This document shows, in pieces, positions 5,754 through 6,767 of a stretch of 6,767 nt of DNA. The stretch's first letter is position 1. Every line of letters begins with the position of its first letter. A model generated the notes under the pieces. The model did no database searches. It saw only the letters and a list, made by a program, of their open reading frames with translations, and was not told the DNA's origin. A program made the translations under genes and the position numbers. Source of the stretch: Candidatus Berkelbacteria bacterium CG_4_9_14_3_um_filter_39_23 (GTDB taxonomy: Bacteria; Patescibacteriota; UBA1384; GWA2-35-9; CG2-30-39-44); the NCBI GenBank assembly GCA_002789815.1, contig PFTZ01000067.1, forward strand, positions 1 to 6,767, read 5' to 3'.

Positions 5754-6419
5754 TTATGTTTGTACGTTTAAAATTTGGACAAAATCATCGGGCAATGGCG
5801 CCTCAATAGTTTGATTTTGTTTTTTTTCAGGATTAAAAAAAGTTATCTTTTCCGAATGAAGCATTTGCCTTTTAGCTTTAAGTAGACTCGCAATTTTTTT
5901 GGAATACTTATTGTGATAAATTTTATCGCCTAGCACAGGAAAACCTTGATTTAATAAATGTATCCTAATTTGGTGAGTTCGTCCAGTGGAAATTTCAACT
6001 TCTAATTGACTAAGCGAGAAGTTTTTGAAATCTAGATCCTTGACTTTTTTAAATTGGCTTTTGGAATAGCGCCATTTGCCACGCATATTTTTACTTGGTA
6101 AAAGAGAAAAAATGAATGGTTTTTTACGATTGGGGTCGCGAGCAATATATCCTTTAACGGAAAATTTGTTTGGAGTCTTGCCAACACAAATTGTTTGATA
6201 AATTTTTCTGACAGTTCGGTTTTTAAATTGCACTTGGATTTCATTTTTTGTCTCCTCATTTTTGGCAAAAAGTAAAACACCGGTTGTATCTTTGTCCAGG
6301 CGATGAATTGGCTGTAGATTTACGATGTCATTATTTAATTTTTCAGCTAGTTGAATAGTGTCAATGCCAGCTGGTTTTGAGACGGCAATGATATTTTTAT
6401 CTTGGTAGATGATATTCAT
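5754..6419 (-). CDS. RluA-family RNA pseudouridine synthase (221 aa)
   Basis: Isomerises specific uridines of rRNA and/or tRNA to pseudouridine. The catalytic motif is HRLDKDTTGVLLFAK (39-53) with Asp42 the nucleophile. YQDKNIIAVSKPAG (5-18) is the N-terminal RluA motif, and GRTHQIRIHL (146-155) followed by PVLGDKIY (161-168) is the second signature. There is no N-terminal S4 domain, so the protein is close in length to E. coli RluA (about 219 aa) rather than RluC/RluD; the exact target position cannot be deduced. The ATG at 6419 is supported by a promoter whose -10 ends 6 nt upstream, predicting a leaderless mRNA. It heads the - strand gene row rluA-gmk-manC, and only a 58-bp gap with a hairpin separates it from gmk. 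Family is certain; the rluA/C/D subtype is left open. Confidence 0.93.
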   Translation of the reverse strand: MNIIYQDKNIIAVSKPAGIDTIQLAEKLNNDIVNLQPIHRLDKDTTGVLLFAKNEETKNEIQVQFKNRTVRKIYQTICVGKTPNKFSVKGYIARDPNRKKPFIFSLLPSKNMRGKWRYSKSQFKKVKDLDFKNFSLSQLEVEISTGRTHQIRIHLLNQGFPVLGDKIYHNKYSKKIASLLKAKRQMLHSEKITFFNPEKKQNQTIEAPLPDDFVQILNVQT

Positions 6420-6425
6420 AATTTA

Positions 6426-6454
6426 ATTATAACAGATTTAAGGTTTATCAGCAA
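6426..6454 (-). promoter_or_regulatory. Extended -10 promoter of the rluA-gmk-manC row, probably leaderless
   Basis: Read on the - strand: TTGCTG (6454-6449), a 17-bp spacer, then TATAAT (6431-6426) preceded by TG-T, giving an extended -10 (TGTTATAAT). The expected start of transcription, about 7 nt beyond the -10, falls on or next to the A of the rluA ATG (6419), leaving no room for a Shine-Dalgarno. The promoter lies just after the T-tract of the upstream RNA gene, so the two units appear to be transcribed independently. Confidence 0.65.
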
Positions 6455-6466
6455 GCGAAATAATAT

Positions 6467-6542
6467 AAAAAAAAAAGCGCCTTCACTTGTGCTAGCTTTC
6501 GGTGCGCGAGACCAAAGCCGAGGTGCACAAAGTGAAGGCGCT
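6467..6542 (-). terminator. Strong intrinsic terminator of the structured RNA
   Basis: AGCGCCTTCACTT pairs perfectly over 13 bp (6542-6530 with 6488-6476) and the - strand then reads ten T's (6476-6467). Inside it continue GTGC/GCAC (6489-6492 with 6525-6528, one bulged base) and a GCTTTGGT/ACCGAAAGC stem with one bulge and a CTCGCGC loop. The whole rod is about 67 nt, much longer than a plain terminator, so it is probably also a structural 3' domain of the RNA. The T-run exists only on the - strand, which fixes the direction. Confidence 0.85.
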
Positions 6543-6727
6543 GGAGCGCCACAAGGGGGTGGCAACTCCAAACTGATGCTTCTGGTTGCTAGTAGCGCTG
6601 GCAAACGAGCTTCCGGCGCTACCGCACCTATAAGCAATCCCAAGCCCAAGGGATGTTTTTATTGGTGTGCCTTTACTATTGGAATTCCGCATGCTAACTG
6701 CCCGCATGGAGAATTCCGTAAGGCACA
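6467..6727 (-). ncRNA. Unidentified structured non-coding RNA, about 260 nt
   Basis: A GC-rich island in an AT-rich window, bounded by a near-consensus promoter and an intrinsic terminator, and built of consecutive hairpins. In transcript order: SL1, a 7-bp GTGCCTT/AAGGCAC closing stem (6726-6720 with 6673-6667) around GGAATTC/GAATTCC and CATGC/GCATG stems capped by a GGGCAGTTA loop; SL2, ATCCC/GGGAT (6654-6650 with 6641-6637); SL3, GTAGCGC/GCGCTAC (6622-6616 with 6598-6592); SL4, TGGAG/CTCCA plus GCCAC/GTGGC (6570-6542); and the terminator rod. SL4 and the rod share one base, so they are adjacent. Reading frames across it look like shadows. I find no core motifs of tmRNA, RNase P RNA, SRP RNA, 6S RNA, tRNA or the common riboswitches. 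It could be a free-standing small RNA, an RNA tied to a protein beyond the window edge, or a long attenuating leader for rluA. RNA nature is well supported; class is unknown. Confidence 0.8.
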
Positions 6728-6733
6728 AAATAT

Positions 6734-6763
6734 ATTATATCAAATAAATATATTGCTTGTCAA
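6734..6763 (-). promoter_or_regulatory. Near-consensus sigma70-type promoter of the structured RNA
   Basis: Read on the - strand: a perfect TTGACA (6763-6758), an 18-bp AT-rich spacer, and a perfect TATAAT (6739-6734) preceded by TG-A, which also makes it an extended -10. Initiation about 7 nt later lies near 6727, exactly where the first paired base of SL1 begins (6726). It is the strongest promoter in the window, suggesting an abundant RNA. Confidence 0.88.
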
Positions 6764-6767
6764 TAGC

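Noticed and set aside
5433..6280. Short frames overlapping the guanylate kinase and RluA genes.
   Set aside because: They lie within well-supported genes in other frames and lack motifs.
6592..6625. TAGCGCCGGAAGCTCG on the - strand resembles the start of the glmS ribozyme.
   Set aside because: The downstream glmS core is absent, no glmS gene follows, and GCGC belongs to the SL3 stem.
6637..6660. On the + strand, ATCCC-loop-GGGAT followed by G and TTTTT looks like a terminator.
   Set aside because: The stem is only 5 bp and no + strand promoter or gene leads into it; the strong promoter and ten-T terminator both place the RNA on the - strand, where this is SL2.
6631..6660. TCCCAAGCCC on the + strand matches a core string of twister ribozymes.
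   Set aside because: The flanking P4 pairing and the other conserved segments around the cleavage site are missing; the hit is explained by SL2 on the opposite strand.
6467..6727. Identity as RNase P RNA, tmRNA, SRP RNA or 6S RNA.
   Set aside because: I see none of their conserved cores (GAGGAAAGTCC or ACAGAA for RNase P, tRNA-like ends for tmRNA, the GGAAGCAGCC-type SRP tip, a single long bulged rod for 6S). A covariance search is still needed for divergent forms.
6416..6728. Two open frames of 77-78 codons on the - strand across the structured RNA.
   Set aside because: Their composition (Ala/Pro/Arg-rich low complexity) follows from GC-rich stems, they run through the terminator hairpin or start within SL1, and they show no family motif.
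1..6767. CRISPR array, tRNA, rRNA, insertion sequence or prophage genes.
   Set aside because: No regularly spaced direct repeats, cloverleaf with TTCRA arm, rRNA core sequence or transposase/integrase motif was seen on either strand.

Overview
The window reads as an AT-rich bacterial chromosome fragment. Compact genes, an S4-less RluA, a divergent guanylate kinase, weak or absent Shine-Dalgarno sequences, a probable leaderless promoter and short palindromic repeats at gene edges together suggest a Patescibacteria/CPR (Parcubacteria-like) genome. That placement is an inference; no marker gene here fixes it. The standard genetic code fits all genes.

Left half, + strand (about 1-3816): a small XRE/Cro-type repressor (64-291) sits behind a promoter with two near-palindromic boxes. 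It is followed by a GH130 mannoside phosphorylase/mannosidase-family protein (321-1331) and a large two-domain protein (1486-3816), a GT4-type glycosyltransferase fused to a C-terminal helical, probably alpha/alpha-toroid, domain. Right half, - strand (6419 down to 4051): an RluA-family pseudouridine synthase, a guanylate kinase family protein and a mannose-1-phosphate guanylyltransferase lie close together as a likely operon. The halves converge on a 234-bp intergenic region occupied mostly by an inverted-repeat element.

The GH130, glycosyltransferase and guanylyltransferase form a coherent set. Phosphorolysis of mannosides would give mannose-1-phosphate, the guanylyltransferase would turn that into GDP-mannose, and the glycosyltransferase could use GDP-mannose to build a mannoside. 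This would be a local mannose salvage or storage loop, possibly under the XRE regulator, but substrates cannot be read from the sequence.

Two signals are not explained by protein genes. First, about 6467-6727 on the - strand is a GC-rich, strongly folded stretch with a near-perfect promoter (TTGACA, 18 bp, TGATATAAT) upstream and a 13-bp stem plus ten T's at its end. It looks like a highly expressed structured RNA of about 260 nt that I cannot assign to any known class. Second, an inverted-repeat family (arms like CCCGTTAGAAAT / TTCTAACGGGG) occurs on both sides of the glycosyltransferase gene, and one copy contains that gene's apparent start codon.
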